A stretch of DNA of 64,000 nucleotides from Jeotgalibacillus sp. R-1-5s-1 (GCF_004405105.1 NZ_SORW01000023.1:66304-130303), one strand, 5' to 3'; counted from the stretch's first letter, positions 34,845 through 43,883 are shown. The notes: generated by a model from the letters alone, not told the origin. Program-made: numbers and translations.

Positions 34845-36155
34845 TCATTTTAAATCATAACGATAAACTTTATTATCATCTAAAGTGTAGCTAATCGTAT
34901 ATAAAGAACCTTTATTAAAGCCTAAAAATTCTTGCCCTTTTTTGAGCTCATGCACAATTTCTGCTTCGCCTTTTTCATTCAGTTTAAAAATCGTGTAATT
35001 CTTCCAGTTGAAATAATAAAGTTGATTTTCATACTCGTGTATCACATTTAGTAAAGGATTCACATTTAAGGAATATAATAGCTTGCCCTCATAATTATAA
35101 ATTTTTGTAGGGGCAGGTTTCTCAAACGATGTGAATTCAGTGACTACAATATACTTTTCATGTAGATCTACGAATGCTTGTTCTTTAAAAGAAATGCCTG
35201 GAATTTTACTTTCTTCTAGCGTCTTTAGATCAACTCTAATTACACTATCATGAGCGAGGTAGTAAAAGAAGTTGTCATCTGCCTGTAAAACAAATGGTCC
35301 TCCGCCTGACAATTTAATTTTATTTGAAAGTAATTCTTTATTTTGTCCCTTAAGGTTATATTTAAATAATGATACTTGATAATAACCCTGTGAATCTTGG
35401 CCGATTTCAAGAGTGAATAAATTTTTATTGTTAATTGTGAAATACTCGATTTCTCCAACATCAATTCTTTCCGACGGTTCATTTATAGAATGGATAAACA
35501 AATTGTAATGGTCATTAGGACCGTTAGCACTTGCACTGTATATATATTTATCATTTTTGACAGTTGTAAAAGGAATACTGGAATGATACAGCTCTGGATG
35601 TGCTTTTATCAGTCGGAAAGTATTCGCATTTGGATCTAGTACATACCATGTAGAGTAATTACGCCTCCCGTGGTATATAAGTGTTTCCGACCCATTCATT
35701 ATTTCATTACTCGTTAACTCTCTTAACTCTATACTTTCATCTTTTATAACTGGTTCTTGAGGAGTGGGTTTCGGTTCAAGTAAGTGCGGATTATGTACAC
35801 ACATCGCTGCTGTTAATTTTGCTCTACTAGGTGTCTCATACTTTACCTTATTATCACGATCTACGAAGAATCCGCCCCCAACGCTTAACATGCCGGGTTT
35901 AAACGCATAAATTCTATAACCTTCACCAGCCTTGAGTGTTTTTGAAAATACTTTTTTCTCTCCATCCAATTTAAATAATGGAGTATCATTTACGATTGAA
36001 AGTCTTCCAATTTGACCTCCCTTTAACTCAACGCCATCCCACCACACCTTCTTAACACCTTTGTACTTCTCGCAAACTTCTGCCCCACTAACATGTACAG
36101 ACAATAAAACTGAAAGCAACATCAAAACAAACAACGATTTAAACACCTTCATCAT
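34845..36155 (-). CDS. Secreted protein: GQIGR/YRIY domain plus propeller-like region
   Basis: After a signal peptide (about 1-24), the shared domain spans about 33-115 (KVWWDGVELKGGQIGR, LFKLDGEKKVF, AGEGYRIYAF, LSVGGGFFVD, TPSRAK). The remaining ~300 residues contain repeated strands such as YIYSASANGPNDHYNLFIHS, NLFTLEIGQDSQGYYQVSLF and NKVYRYDLK, as in DUF5050-type beta-propellers. A close paralogue lies at 57521-58840. GGAGG precedes the ATG. Extracellular location is likely; function unknown. Confidence 0.8.
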   Translation of the reverse strand: MMKVFKSLFVLMLLSVLLSVHVSGAEVCEKYKGVKKVWWDGVELKGGQIGRLSIVNDTPLFKLDGEKKVFSKTLKAGEGYRIYAFKPGMLSVGGGFFVDRDNKVKYETPSRAKLTAAMCVHNPHLLEPKPTPQEPVIKDESIELRELTSNEIMNGSETLIYHGRRNYSTWYVLDPNANTFRLIKAHPELYHSSIPFTTVKNDKYIYSASANGPNDHYNLFIHSINEPSERIDVGEIEYFTINNKNLFTLEIGQDSQGYYQVSLFKYNLKGQNKELLSNKIKLSGGGPFVLQADDNFFYYLAHDSVIRVDLKTLEESKIPGISFKEQAFVDLHEKYIVVTEFTSFEKPAPTKIYNYEGKLLYSLNVNPLLNVIHEYENQLYYFNWKNYTIFKLNEKGEAEIVHELKKGQEFLGFNKGSLYTISYTLDDNKVYRYDLK

Positions 36156-36280
36156 TCAACAACCTCCGCTTCGTTATTAAGTAAAATAGAATTACTACTT
36201 TTATCATAGTCTAATAGTTGATTTAAGTATACAAAATTATGTATAAATAACTATTTATTGGTATGTTTTATGTGGTTTAT

Positions 36281-36476
36281 GGGGACGTATATTTTGAATC
36301 ATTGGAAACACGAAAGATCCTGTCAGCTAAAGCAGACAGGGTCTTTTCTGTTTTAGTAGTTAATTTTATTGGCTAAACAAAAACAAGTTGAATAATAGAA
36401 GAATTTCCATTCATTTAATTTTGGTGAAAAGGAAAGGCTTTTTCGTATACCGAATGATTCAAAATATACGTCCCCA
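36281..36476 (+). repeat. Composite REP-A element with inverted ends
   Basis: The head GGGGACGTATATTTTGAATC and inverted tail CGAATGATTCAAAATATACG (36451-36476) enclose a hairpin AAAGATCCTGTCAGCT...AGACAGGGTCTTTTC. This is the best-preserved short copy with two ends, 196 bp long. Confidence 0.85.
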
Positions 36477-36502
36477 ACAATCGAAAAATATTTCAAAAAT
36501 GT

Positions 36503-36530
36503 TGTAACTATTACAAAATTGTTACGTCTA
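36503..36530 (+). promoter_or_regulatory. ECF sigma-type promoter
   Basis: TGTAAC, 16 bases and CGTCTA, the form recognised by Bacillus sigma-M/W/X group factors. The following 40 bases (with GAGACGTCTT and AGCAATTATTTATATTTAAG) are almost identical to those before the paralogue at 63432. Confidence 0.65.
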
Positions 36531-36613
36531 ACTTACCGAGACGTCTTGATAGCAATTATTTATATTTAAGGTTTTATTTAGAAAATTAATGGAATTTCAG
36601 GAGGAATTATTTT

Positions 36614-37714
36614 ATGAAGAAGTATGTATTATTAATGACAGCAGCACTTGCATTGGCAGCTTGCTCGGATGACCAGGCGCAACCAAAGGAAAAAAAGGTT
36701 GTGGAGGCCGCAGAGGTAGAAGAAGTGAAAGAGAATAATAAAGCTGCTGGATCAGTTGAAAATACAAATAATACAGAAGAAACGAATATCGACGTTTCTG
36801 AGGAAGTTGAAAATACGGTGGGTAATGAAGCGCCACTGGAATGGCATGCTGAATGGACAAATGATCAAACGATCGTAATCGAAGAATTAGTCGATTTTAA
36901 TCAGGATGGTACGGATGAAATGGTTATTGGTACTGCTACGCACCTCCTTGTTGGCGCTCAGACAGGAAATGAGTGGGAAGCGGTTTATGTTGAAGAAGCA
37001 GAGGTTACGGGATTCAGTGGTGTTATGGAAAATGAATCTGTTGGACAAATGGCAGCTGTGACGACGGTATATGAAGGTAAACAGGAAGCTGGAGCAGACA
37101 CACTCAGACTGCTTCGATATACAGAAAATGATGGTGAATTTGGTATTATCGAAGCTTACCGATTTGAAGGTATTGATGCGGCTCTGAAAAATGCGGATTT
37201 CCAGGTTACAACTAATACCCTTGATATCATTATGGAAGATCCGAATGCCGGTCACAGGAGTTATTTGCTTGAAGGAGAACAATTGGTGAACATGGACTAC
37301 GATCTTAATTTATTTGATGGTGAACCACTCACAAATGACCCGGCTTTTCAGGCACTCTTCCCTGAATTTTTCTCAACAGGTATTGTCATGGGGGATTCAA
37401 TTGACACTGTGATCCAAAAAGCAGGTGAAGGTCAAAAAGGAGGCTTCTATGGTAGCTCAGCATTACATTACGATGGATTTACCGTCCTATACCGTGATGA
37501 CACACGCGTAGTCCAAAACCTACTGTTAACAGGGAATGGCGAACTAACAGTAGAGGACTTGAGAAAAGCAACAGGAAAAGAAATGGAAATCTATCATTAC
37601 GAAACTGGAATATCAGGAACAGTCTACCACACACCACTCTACTTCGATCAAATTGCCTATAGTATAGAATATTTTGATATGGATGGTGAGTTGACATACG
37701 TTTATGTTAAGTGA
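36614..37714 (+). CDS. Lipoprotein with EF-like D-x-N-x-D-G motif, 366 aa
   Basis: A lipoprotein signal ends LAAC (Cys 16), followed by a Glu/Asn-rich linker. VDFNQDGTDEMVIGTATHLL (about 95-114) is like calcium-binding VCBS/FG-GAP loops. The C-terminal part contains FSTGIVMGDSIDTVIQKAGE, GFYGSSALHYDGFTVLYRDD and GELTVEDLRKATGKEMEIYH, a pattern of small repeated alpha/beta units. A paralogue begins at 63432. AGGAGG precedes the ATG. The ECF-type promoter suggests envelope-stress control. Family not recognised. Confidence 0.75.
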   Translation: MKKYVLLMTAALALAACSDDQAQPKEKKVVEAAEVEEVKENNKAAGSVENTNNTEETNIDVSEEVENTVGNEAPLEWHAEWTNDQTIVIEELVDFNQDGTDEMVIGTATHLLVGAQTGNEWEAVYVEEAEVTGFSGVMENESVGQMAAVTTVYEGKQEAGADTLRLLRYTENDGEFGIIEAYRFEGIDAALKNADFQVTTNTLDIIMEDPNAGHRSYLLEGEQLVNMDYDLNLFDGEPLTNDPAFQALFPEFFSTGIVMGDSIDTVIQKAGEGQKGGFYGSSALHYDGFTVLYRDDTRVVQNLLLTGNGELTVEDLRKATGKEMEIYHYETGISGTVYHTPLYFDQIAYSIEYFDMDGELTYVYVK

Positions 37715-37719
37715 TGCGT

Positions 37720-37897
37720 GGGGACGTATATTTTGAATCATTGGAAACACGAAAGATCCTGTCAGCTAAAGCAGACAGGGTCTTTCGTGTTTTATTTTAC
37801 TGAGTATGTAATTAATTCTTAATGAAAAGCATAATGGAAGTTAAAAGGTTTCTATTTTCTTTTTGATTATCGAATGATTCAGAACAACTGTCCTCAC
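37720..37897 (+). repeat. Composite REP-A element with inverted ends
   Basis: GGGGACGTATATTTTGAATC and the inverted CGAATGATTCAGAACAACTG (37870-37897) enclose the same AAAGATCCTGTCAGCT hairpin as the element at 36281. Being just after the lipoprotein stop it can serve as its terminator. Confidence 0.85.
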
Positions 37898-38055
37898 GTG
37901 TCACATGGTCATAGTCAACGTAATATTAAATGAGAATTTTTTCTTATTTTCTATTTCTAAAATGATACAAAAGTTTTATAATCGTCTTATAACATTAATT
38001 TGAATAGGAGGAAAGTTTTGATTGAATCTTTAAAATTGAATGGAGGAATAGTTAC

Positions 38056-38700
38056 ATGGAAAATGTTGCATTAGAAAAAGAATCATTGATTGAAAACATT
38101 AAGTTCACACACAATAATTTGATCATAATTGAGAAAAATGAACAGACATACGAACAAATGTTCAAAAAACCTCTCAAAGTAAATAATTTTATTCATGCAG
38201 TTATTATCATACTTACCTTCTTGCCATTTGTAATATCTGTTGAAGCGATTCTCATTTTTTTATTGGATTTATTTACGTTTAATACTAGTAGAGGGAATAG
38301 CAATTCATTTATAGAACTATTTGGTTTTTTTATAGCAGTAGGTTTATACTTTTACGGATACAGGTTGATGTGGAGGCTTATAAATAAATTAGTGACATTA
38401 CCAAATGTTACGAATGCTTCAAAATTAAATGCTTTGCAAGAAGAGATCAATCAGCTTGAAAAGATAGTTGACGAACAATCATTAGTACCACACAAATTTA
38501 GAACTTCATTTTGCACTATAAGGCTACATGGATATTTAACAGATTTAGAAGCCGACACCCTTAAAGAAGCCTTAAACCTTTTAAAAAGTGAAATCATGCA
38601 TATAGAAAGAATGGAAAGTGATGCTGAAACTCAGCGTTTGCAACGCATAGCAAATAATGAATTGGATAGTATTAATTTGAAAATGAGAATGAAAGATTAG
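38056..38700 (+). CDS. Hypothetical protein with two membrane helices
   Basis: Two hydrophobic segments (about 48-73, VIIILTFLPFVISVEAILIFLL, and 92-110, LFGFFIAVGLYFYGYRLMW) lie between charged helical ends. The C-terminal ~90 residues are coiled-coil-like (LNALQEEINQLEKIVDE). No family recognised. AATGGAGG precedes the ATG. The gene lies between REP-A elements. Confidence 0.6.
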   Translation: MENVALEKESLIENIKFTHNNLIIIEKNEQTYEQMFKKPLKVNNFIHAVIIILTFLPFVISVEAILIFLLDLFTFNTSRGNSNSFIELFGFFIAVGLYFYGYRLMWRLINKLVTLPNVTNASKLNALQEEINQLEKIVDEQSLVPHKFRTSFCTIRLHGYLTDLEADTLKEALNLLKSEIMHIERMESDAETQRLQRIANNELDSINLKMRMKD

Positions 38701-38721
38701 TAATTGTTGAAACTTGATACG

Positions 38722-38800
38722 TGGGGACGCATATTTTGAATCATTCACAAAACGAAAGATCTTGCCGGTTACTGTTTTCGGCAGGATCTTTTTTCTAAAA
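38722..38800 (+). repeat. REP-A copy with hairpin
   Basis: GGGGACGCATATTTTGAATC and ATTCACAAAACGAAAG lead to the hairpin AGATCTTGCCGG...CGGCAGGATCTTTTTT. It is homologous to the block at 40261 and begins the first half of a duplicated region. Confidence 0.85.
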
Positions 38801-38866
38801 ATGATATTCAGAACTCTCAAAAAGCTAATATTTTCCTGGGAAATACTTTTCAATGGAGTGGTTTAC

Positions 38867-39444
38867 ATGGTGAAACATTTAGCGAGAGAGCATTTCGTTT
38901 ATAAAATGGATAAAGGCAATGCGCAGGTGCTGACTGTTCAGTCCGGTGATCAGGCTGAGGTTGTTACGTATGACTGTTTTGAGAATCAAGTAAAGTCGGT
39001 GATGACTTAATTTAGCGCGATTGACTGGGATAAGGTGAATCCGGCGACGTGTCCGGGGCTTGGTGTGATGGGGCATCGATTAGAGGAGTTTCAGGTGAAG
39101 ATCATTCCGATTCAGGATGAAAAAGCGGTTTTCAATAACCGGATGGCATTGCCATTGAACCAAATGATTGGGTGTTATTGGGGTGGCGCTGGAAAATGAA
39201 GGCGTTTCATGCGGGACGCCGGGTGCAAAAGGTGGAAATATGGATACGAAGGAAGTAACCACTAGTGCGACTCTCTATTTCCAGGTCTTCCATGAAGGTG
39301 CGCTCTTGTCACTTGGCGATCTGCACGCTGCAATGGGTGACGGTGAGATCAGCTTCCGAACTGACCATGCTGATGAGCGCAGTCGGCGAGATTCTTTGTG
39401 CCGCGATATGTGCTGAAGGCTCATGGTATAAAGGCGTTTAGGTA
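38867..39444 (+). pseudogene. Decayed acetamidase/formamidase copy
   Basis: The sequence aligns along most of its length with the intact gene at 40406-41311. It has a stop codon at 39008 where the intact copy has GAG, a loss of about 80-105 bases between two GACGGGTCCG repeats, a one-base insertion near 39175, and two further losses in the 3' third. It ends in the same GGCGTTTAG-type 3' sequence. The encoded fragments (KHLAREHFVYKMDKGNAQVL, ENEGVSCGTPGAKGGNMDTK) are clearly FmdA/AmdA family. Confidence 0.9.
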
Positions 39445-39567
39445 GAGAGAACAAGGTAACGGTTCTTCTTTCTCATGAAAAAGAAGAGCGATCCCCTTGC
39501 GCACTCAATAAAAATTGAGAAAAATACGTAGTCTAATCTAAATCATCTTATTTGGGAGGAATTATTA

Positions 39568-39759
39568 ATGGATCGCACTTATATGACTTTTTTACATGTA
39601 GGTATGACAATCTTTCTTTCGATTACTATTTTTTATGCCCTTGCAATTTTCATGAAAACCGATTCGCCCGTTACTGATTTTGTATTGCTCACAATTTGTG
39701 TTCATTTAATTTACAGGAGTTGTGTGTCTGGTTATACCAGTGTTCGGACTATTAAATAA
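39568..39759 (+). CDS. Small membrane protein, paralogue 1
   Basis: The 63-residue protein (MDRTYMTFLHVGMTIFLSIT...) has one or two hydrophobic helices and a polar tail SGYTSVRTIK. GGGAGG precedes the ATG. It is about 93% identical to the product at 41436-41627, so this gene stayed intact while the neighbouring acetamidase copy decayed, which suggests it has a function of its own. Confidence 0.65.
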   Translation: MDRTYMTFLHVGMTIFLSITIFYALAIFMKTDSPVTDFVLLTICVHLIYRSCVSGYTSVRTIK

Positions 39760-39844
39760 AAATAGTGGTTTGTGAAGTTTTGTTCGAAAATACCTAAATG
39801 ATTCAATACATTATCCTTTCAAAACTTTTTTGAATGATTGAATA

Positions 39845-39886
39845 GAAAAAAAAGAGACCAGGCAAAATGCCCAGTTCTCTTTTTCT
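39845..39886 (-). terminator. Terminator of the TM2-like gene
   Basis: AAAAGAGAACTGGGCA, a loop and TGCCTGGTCTCTTTTTTTT on the minus strand. Confidence 0.8.
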
Positions 39887-39887
39887 C

Positions 39888-40136
39888 TTACAAAAAGACC
39901 GTACTCTGTAACCTAGTTTTTTCCTGATTAATTCTATCAGCACTTTTATAAGCATCGTAAAGTCCCCAAACCCAGACGAGCGGATAAGTAATCATTCCAA
40001 TAAATAAAATAACTAGAAATGCATTAACGATCTGAAGTACGATCATAAGGACGCCTTTCAAAATATGACCATTGTATATTTGTCCAAGTCCGGTCAAAAA
40101 GAAACTAAGAAGTACTGCGATACCCGGATTTTTCAC
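39888..40136 (-). CDS. TM2-domain-like small membrane protein
   Basis: The ~82-residue protein shows NPGIAVLLSFFLTGLGQIYN, a second hydrophobic stretch and YPLVWVWGLYDAYKSAD, the usual TM2-domain pattern of two helices. The GTG at 40136 is 7 bases after AAGGAGG; the ATG at 40142 lies directly on the ribosome binding site and is less likely. It sits between the two halves of the duplicated acetamidase region, in opposite orientation. Confidence 0.75.
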   Translation of the reverse strand: MKNPGIAVLLSFFLTGLGQIYNGHILKGVLMIVLQIVNAFLVILFIGMITYPLVWVWGLYDAYKSADRINQEKTRLQSTVFL

Positions 40137-40260
40137 AACCATCCCTCCTTGAAATTATATTTTTAAGACATAATACCTATAAATTAGAATAGCTCTTTTT
40201 TACAGAAAAAGATAATAAAAAATCATTTATATGAAGGAATCTTAGATGCGTGGGATGCGT

Positions 40261-40330
40261 GGGGACGTATATTTTGAATCATTCACAAAACGAAAGATCT
40301 TACCGATAAGGATTGTCGGCAAGATCTTTT
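40261..40330 (+). repeat. REP-A copy with hairpin
   Basis: GGGGACGTATATTTTGAATC and ATTCACAAAACGAAAG lead to AGATCTTACCG...TCGGCAAGATCTTTTTTT. It begins the second half of the duplicated region. Confidence 0.85.
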
Positions 40331-40405
40331 TTTAAAAGAATAACATTCGGAACTTTCAAAAAACTAATCATTTCCTGTAAACTACTCTTAAAAGGAGTGA
40401 TTCAC

Positions 40406-41311
40406 ATGACAAAACATCTTGCCAGGGAGCATTTCGTTTACAAAATGGATCAAGACAATGCGCCGGTGCTGACTGTTCAGTCCGGCGATCAGGTTGAGGT
40501 TGATACATATGACTGTTTTGAGAATCAGATTAAGTCGGAGATGACGGAGTTTAGTGCGATTGATTGGGATAAGGTGAATCCTGCGACGGGTCCGATTTTT
40601 GTGGAGGGTGCGCAGAAGGGGGATATTCTGAAGGTTCGGATTGATGATATTGAGCTTGGCGATCGCGGTGTGATGGTGACGGGTCCGGGGCTTGGTGTGA
40701 TGGGCCACCGGATGGAGGATTTTCAGGTGAAGATCATTCCGATTCAGGATGGAAGAGCGGTTTTTAATGACCGGTTGGCATTGCCGCTGAACCCGATGAT
40801 TGGGGTGATTGGTGTAGCGCCGGAAAATGAGGGGATTTCATGCGGGACGCCGGGTGCACACGGTGGAAATATGGATACGAAGGAAGTAACGACTGGTGCG
40901 ACCCTGTATTTCCCGGTTTTCCATGAAGGTGCGCTATTGTCACTTGGCGATTTGCATGCGGCGATGGGTGATGGTGAGATCAGCGTTTCAGGGATTGAAA
41001 TCCAGGCAAAGGTGAAAATCACGGTTGAAGTGATCAAGGGGTATGAGATTTCCTACCCGTTTCTCGAAAATGGAGATGGTCTTTCCGTGCTTGTTTCCAA
41101 AGAAACGCTGGATGAATCGGCTGATACGGCAGTGGAGCTGATGATTGATTACCTTCAACCTCAGACTGATCTGACACTTTCCGAGCTGACCATGCTGATG
41201 AGCGCAGTCGGCCAGGTTCAGGTCAGCCAGATTGTGGATCCGCTAAAGACGGCGAGATTCTTTGTGCCGCGGTATGTGCTGGAGGCTTATGGGATAAAGG
41301 CGTTTAGATAA
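40406..41311 (+). CDS. Acetamidase/formamidase family protein
   Basis: The 301-residue protein belongs to the FmdA/AmdA family, which hydrolyse formamide or acetamide to ammonia and the acid. Family segments are NPATGPIFVEGAQKGDILKV, VGVAPENEGISCGTPGAHGG-like NMDTKEVTTGATLYFPVFHE, and LLSLGDLHAAMGDGEISVSG, which hold the metal and active-site residues. It starts at the ATG at 40406 behind AAAGGAG. There is no signal peptide. A decayed copy lies 1.5 kb upstream. Substrate cannot be told from sequence. Confidence 0.92.
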   Translation: MTKHLAREHFVYKMDQDNAPVLTVQSGDQVEVDTYDCFENQIKSEMTEFSAIDWDKVNPATGPIFVEGAQKGDILKVRIDDIELGDRGVMVTGPGLGVMGHRMEDFQVKIIPIQDGRAVFNDRLALPLNPMIGVIGVAPENEGISCGTPGAHGGNMDTKEVTTGATLYFPVFHEGALLSLGDLHAAMGDGEISVSGIEIQAKVKITVEVIKGYEISYPFLENGDGLSVLVSKETLDESADTAVELMIDYLQPQTDLTLSELTMLMSAVGQVQVSQIVDPLKTARFFVPRYVLEAYGIKAFR

Positions 41312-41435
41312 ATAGAACATGAGGCGGGTTCTGCTTTCTCCTGAAAAAAAGGAACCGTAACCCGTATTTCTTAGATGAAAATCAAGCAATATATGTATTC
41401 TAAATTTAAATCACATTATTTAGGGGGAAGTGCTA

Positions 41436-41627
41436 ATGAATCGCACTTATATGACTTTTTTACATGTAGGAATGACCATCTTTCTTTCGGCTACGATTTT
41501 TTATGCTCTTGCTATTTTTATGAAAACCGATTCGCCCGTTACTGATTTTGTATTGACCACCATTTGTGTGCATTTAATTTACAGGAGTTGTGTGTCTGGC
41601 TATACGAGTGTTCAGACTGTCAAATAA
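41436..41627 (+). CDS. Small membrane protein, paralogue 2
   Basis: The 63-residue product (MNRTYMTFLHVGMTIFLSAT...) is the second copy of the protein at 39568. The ATG at 41436 follows AGGGGGAA at 6-base spacing; an upstream GTG in frame is too close to it. It lies 120 bases after the acetamidase gene in both copies of the duplication, so the pair has travelled together. Confidence 0.65.
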   Translation: MNRTYMTFLHVGMTIFLSATIFYALAIFMKTDSPVTDFVLTTICVHLIYRSCVSGYTSVQTVK

Positions 41628-41760
41628 AAGGACGTGTACGAAGTTTCATTTAAACATACCTGAATCATACGACACATAATCCGTTCAAAATCTTCTTAAA
41701 TGACTATATAAAAAAAGAGAACAGATATACAAATTGAGCGACCTGGAGCTTCTTATATTT

Positions 41761-41826
41761 TATGACGTATCTTCCGCCTAACATGACGCAGATGAAGAAA
41801 TAGGGGTATTTTCTGTAAGCATGTTT
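41761..41826 (+). repeat. Left copy of a ~66-bp direct repeat
   Basis: The sequence starting TATGACGTATCTTCCGCCTA and ending GCATGTTT has an imperfect partner at 43301-43366 with the same order of blocks (ATGACGTAT, TTCC, CCT, ACG, AGA, GAAG, ATGTTT). The two flank the unknown genes at 42009 and 42326. The rest of the gap 41628-42008 shows no gene. Confidence 0.55.
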
Positions 41827-42008
41827 GAAGCATCTTATTCTATATAATTCAAACGACGTAATAGAAGAAAGTAATGGGTAGTAGAATCATCGTAAAATCC
41901 CTTGTTGGGAACAATTATACTTTTTTCGAAAGTTACAGATTAAATCTGTTGATTATTGAGATTGGTTTTGGTATATTATTTTTATAAGTTATAAAAGGAG
42001 GACGAATC

Positions 42009-42290
42009 ATGATAGTAGAAAAATATCGGCTTCACAATGGTTGCCGGGATAGAGTTGATTTGAGAGGATATGAAAAGGAAATAAAAAAATCTGTAGATTT
42101 AATCTGTGTAACGAGGGGATTTCATGTAGAAATAGACGTATATGAAAAATTTTATCAAATTAAAACTGAAAGAAAATTAGATCATGGAACAAAAAGCTTA
42201 ATTGGAAAAGAAATAGTTAAAAATAGCAGTGAGCTCAATGCTCTAAAGAAAGGACAAAGAAACGGAAACACCTTATTTGAACATTTTTAA
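42009..42290 (+). CDS. Hypothetical protein, 93 aa
   Basis: The protein is basic, with beta-like and helical stretches (FHVEIDVYEKFYQIKTERK) and a C-terminus RNGNTLFEHF. AAAGGAGG precedes the ATG. It is 35 bases upstream of the next unknown gene in the same direction and probably in one operon with it. No family recognised. Confidence 0.6.
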   Translation: MIVEKYRLHNGCRDRVDLRGYEKEIKKSVDLICVTRGFHVEIDVYEKFYQIKTERKLDHGTKSLIGKEIVKNSSELNALKKGQRNGNTLFEHF

Positions 42291-42325
42291 TATGGCATTA
42301 CTATTTTCGCGAGAGGAGTCTAGAA

Positions 42326-43195
42326 ATGAAACCAGTTTTTGAAGTGCAAAAAGGATTTGATAATCCTTCAGAAGCTTTGAACTCTTCAGCTTATAAGATA
42401 TATAGATCTAGAACTAGAATATCCAGTTTGAAATTTTATGTCGGAGCTGCAAAAGATCACATAGAGAAATCAAATACAATACCAGTAGATTTTCAAAAAG
42501 AATTATCAAAATTTGAAGGTATTGTCAGTATAGGTAGAACTAAAGTAACTGAAAAGCAGAACAGTTATGAATTTAAGAATGTACACTTGTACGTATCTAA
42601 TTGTGAGACATTAGACGGGTTTAGTCGAATTTGCTACGTCTATGGGCTTAGAGGTGAAAGAGAAAATTGTATTATGGTTAAAGAGTGTGCGAGATCCAGA
42701 GGTGACAATTATTCTGCATATTATAAAATATTGTCAAGCTTATTAAAGAAAGAAGAATTTCTTGAAGAAAACAATGAGTTCGTCATTACAAAGGAGAATA
42801 TTTCTACTTTTATTTCTCTAGTCAATAAAATATCAAATAATTCGCAAAAAAAAATATATAGTCAACAATTCACTGACGAGATTCAGAAAGTTAATGGATC
42901 ATACTTCAATACATTCTATTGGGATGGTGGTACGAACGTTAAATATTCCAATGGAACTTCTCTAAAAGAATATAAAGACCCAACTGATAATATCGATTCT
43001 TACCTTGAAAAGATATTCAATGAGATTGATAATACATCCGATGCTGAACGGTTGAGGGTGATTGGAAATAAATTAGTTGAATTTGGTAGATTTGCAGAAA
43101 TGAAAGCAAATTTAATGCAAAAAAATAATGTAAAACACAAGATCGAAAAATTCGAGTCATTTAGTGAGAAGCATTCGGAAACATCTGGGACGTAG
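42326..43195 (+). CDS. Hypothetical protein; C-terminus ends in REP-A
   Basis: The 289-residue protein is polar, without signal peptide or membrane segments (MKPVFEVQKGFDNPSEALNS at the start; ICYVYGLRGERENCIMVKEC in the middle). No motif is known to me. GAGAGGAG precedes the ATG. The frame enters a REP-A copy and stops on its GGGACGTAG, giving the same SGT ending as the gene at 18130; the native C-terminus may have been longer. Confidence 0.65.
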   Translation: MKPVFEVQKGFDNPSEALNSSAYKIYRSRTRISSLKFYVGAAKDHIEKSNTIPVDFQKELSKFEGIVSIGRTKVTEKQNSYEFKNVHLYVSNCETLDGFSRICYVYGLRGERENCIMVKECARSRGDNYSAYYKILSSLLKKEEFLEENNEFVITKENISTFISLVNKISNNSQKKIYSQQFTDEIQKVNGSYFNTFYWDGGTNVKYSNGTSLKEYKDPTDNIDSYLEKIFNEIDNTSDAERLRVIGNKLVEFGRFAEMKANLMQKNNVKHKIEKFESFSEKHSETSGT

Positions 43196-43223
43196 ATCGA
43201 GTTTCATTCGACTTCTGAAAGGT
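43178..43223 (+). repeat. REP-A variant overlapping a gene's stop codon
   Basis: GGAAACATCTGGGACGTAGA followed by TCGAGTTTCATTCGACTTCT and GAAAGGTG. It is closest to the variants at 17922 and 18929 (GACGTAGAT...TTCATTCGAC). A hairpin GTTCCTGCCATC...GATAGCAGGAGC follows at 43255-43293. Confidence 0.8.
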
Positions 43224-43300
43224 GTTGGGGAATAAGCGTTTATCCTGAAGAAGAAAGTTCCTGCCATCTCTTAATTTAGATAGCAGGAGCTCTTTTATTA

Positions 43301-43366
43301 TCATGACGTATATTCCCCCTGATGTAACGAAGAGGAAGTGCATTATTCATATCTGGAAACATGTTT
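43301..43366 (+). repeat. Right copy of a ~66-bp direct repeat
   Basis: The partner of 41761-41826, starting TCATGACGTATATTCCCCCT. The pair brackets 1.5 kb that carries two genes of unknown function. Confidence 0.55.
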
Positions 43367-43460
43367 TTAGGGAGTGATTGTGACGCCTCTTATTCCGAAT
43401 ACGCAAAAAGTGAAGATGTCGATTCATTTTCTTCCATCCTTTAAAAAAATACAGCAATAT

Positions 43461-43883
43461 TCAAACAATACGCAGCCTTTCTTCCACAGCAGCTCTTCTT
43501 TTGTCATCACCACGAATGCAATGATCACTGTTAGGTTGAATTTGTAGGATCGGTTTATACTTTCTAATAGCATTTAGTTCTTTCTCATTTAAACTAATTT
43601 TGTCGTCACCAACCTCCTTAATCTCAACAATACTGATCCTCATCCTCCCACTTTTTAATTCAGAAGGCAATAGCCCGAATTTTTTCGATTTCGTTGACAA
43701 GTTCCCTATATGATCCCATATTCTCTTAAACATAGAAGTATTAGATATTCCAATATACAGGTATTCTGTTTCATTTAGAATGAGACCGTACACGCCTGGT
43801 CTGTCAAAGTCCGATAGTTTCAGCTCGGAAAACCCATTTAATAATTCTCCAGGTACGTCGAGTGGACTAGAATTGTTATTCAT
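43461..43883 (-). CDS. GIY-YIG family nuclease-like protein
   Basis: The 140-residue protein has PGVYGLILNETEYLYIGISN, the GIY...YIG signature, followed by MFKRIWDHIG (with the conserved Arg and His) and the metal-binding Glu in SLNEKELNAIRKYKPILQ. Single-domain GIY-YIG proteins nick DNA in repair, restriction or mobile-element movement. No intron or other homing context is seen. AAAGGAAAGG lies upstream of the ATG. Confidence 0.8.
   Translation of the reverse strand: MNNNSSPLDVPGELLNGFSELKLSDFDRPGVYGLILNETEYLYIGISNTSMFKRIWDHIGNLSTKSKKFGLLPSELKSGRMRISIVEIKEVGDDKISLNEKELNAIRKYKPILQIQPNSDHCIRGDDKRRAAVEERLRIV

Noticed and set aside
38714-39416. Two separate short genes in the first acetamidase copy
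   Set aside because: Alignment with the intact copy shows they are pieces of one decayed gene.
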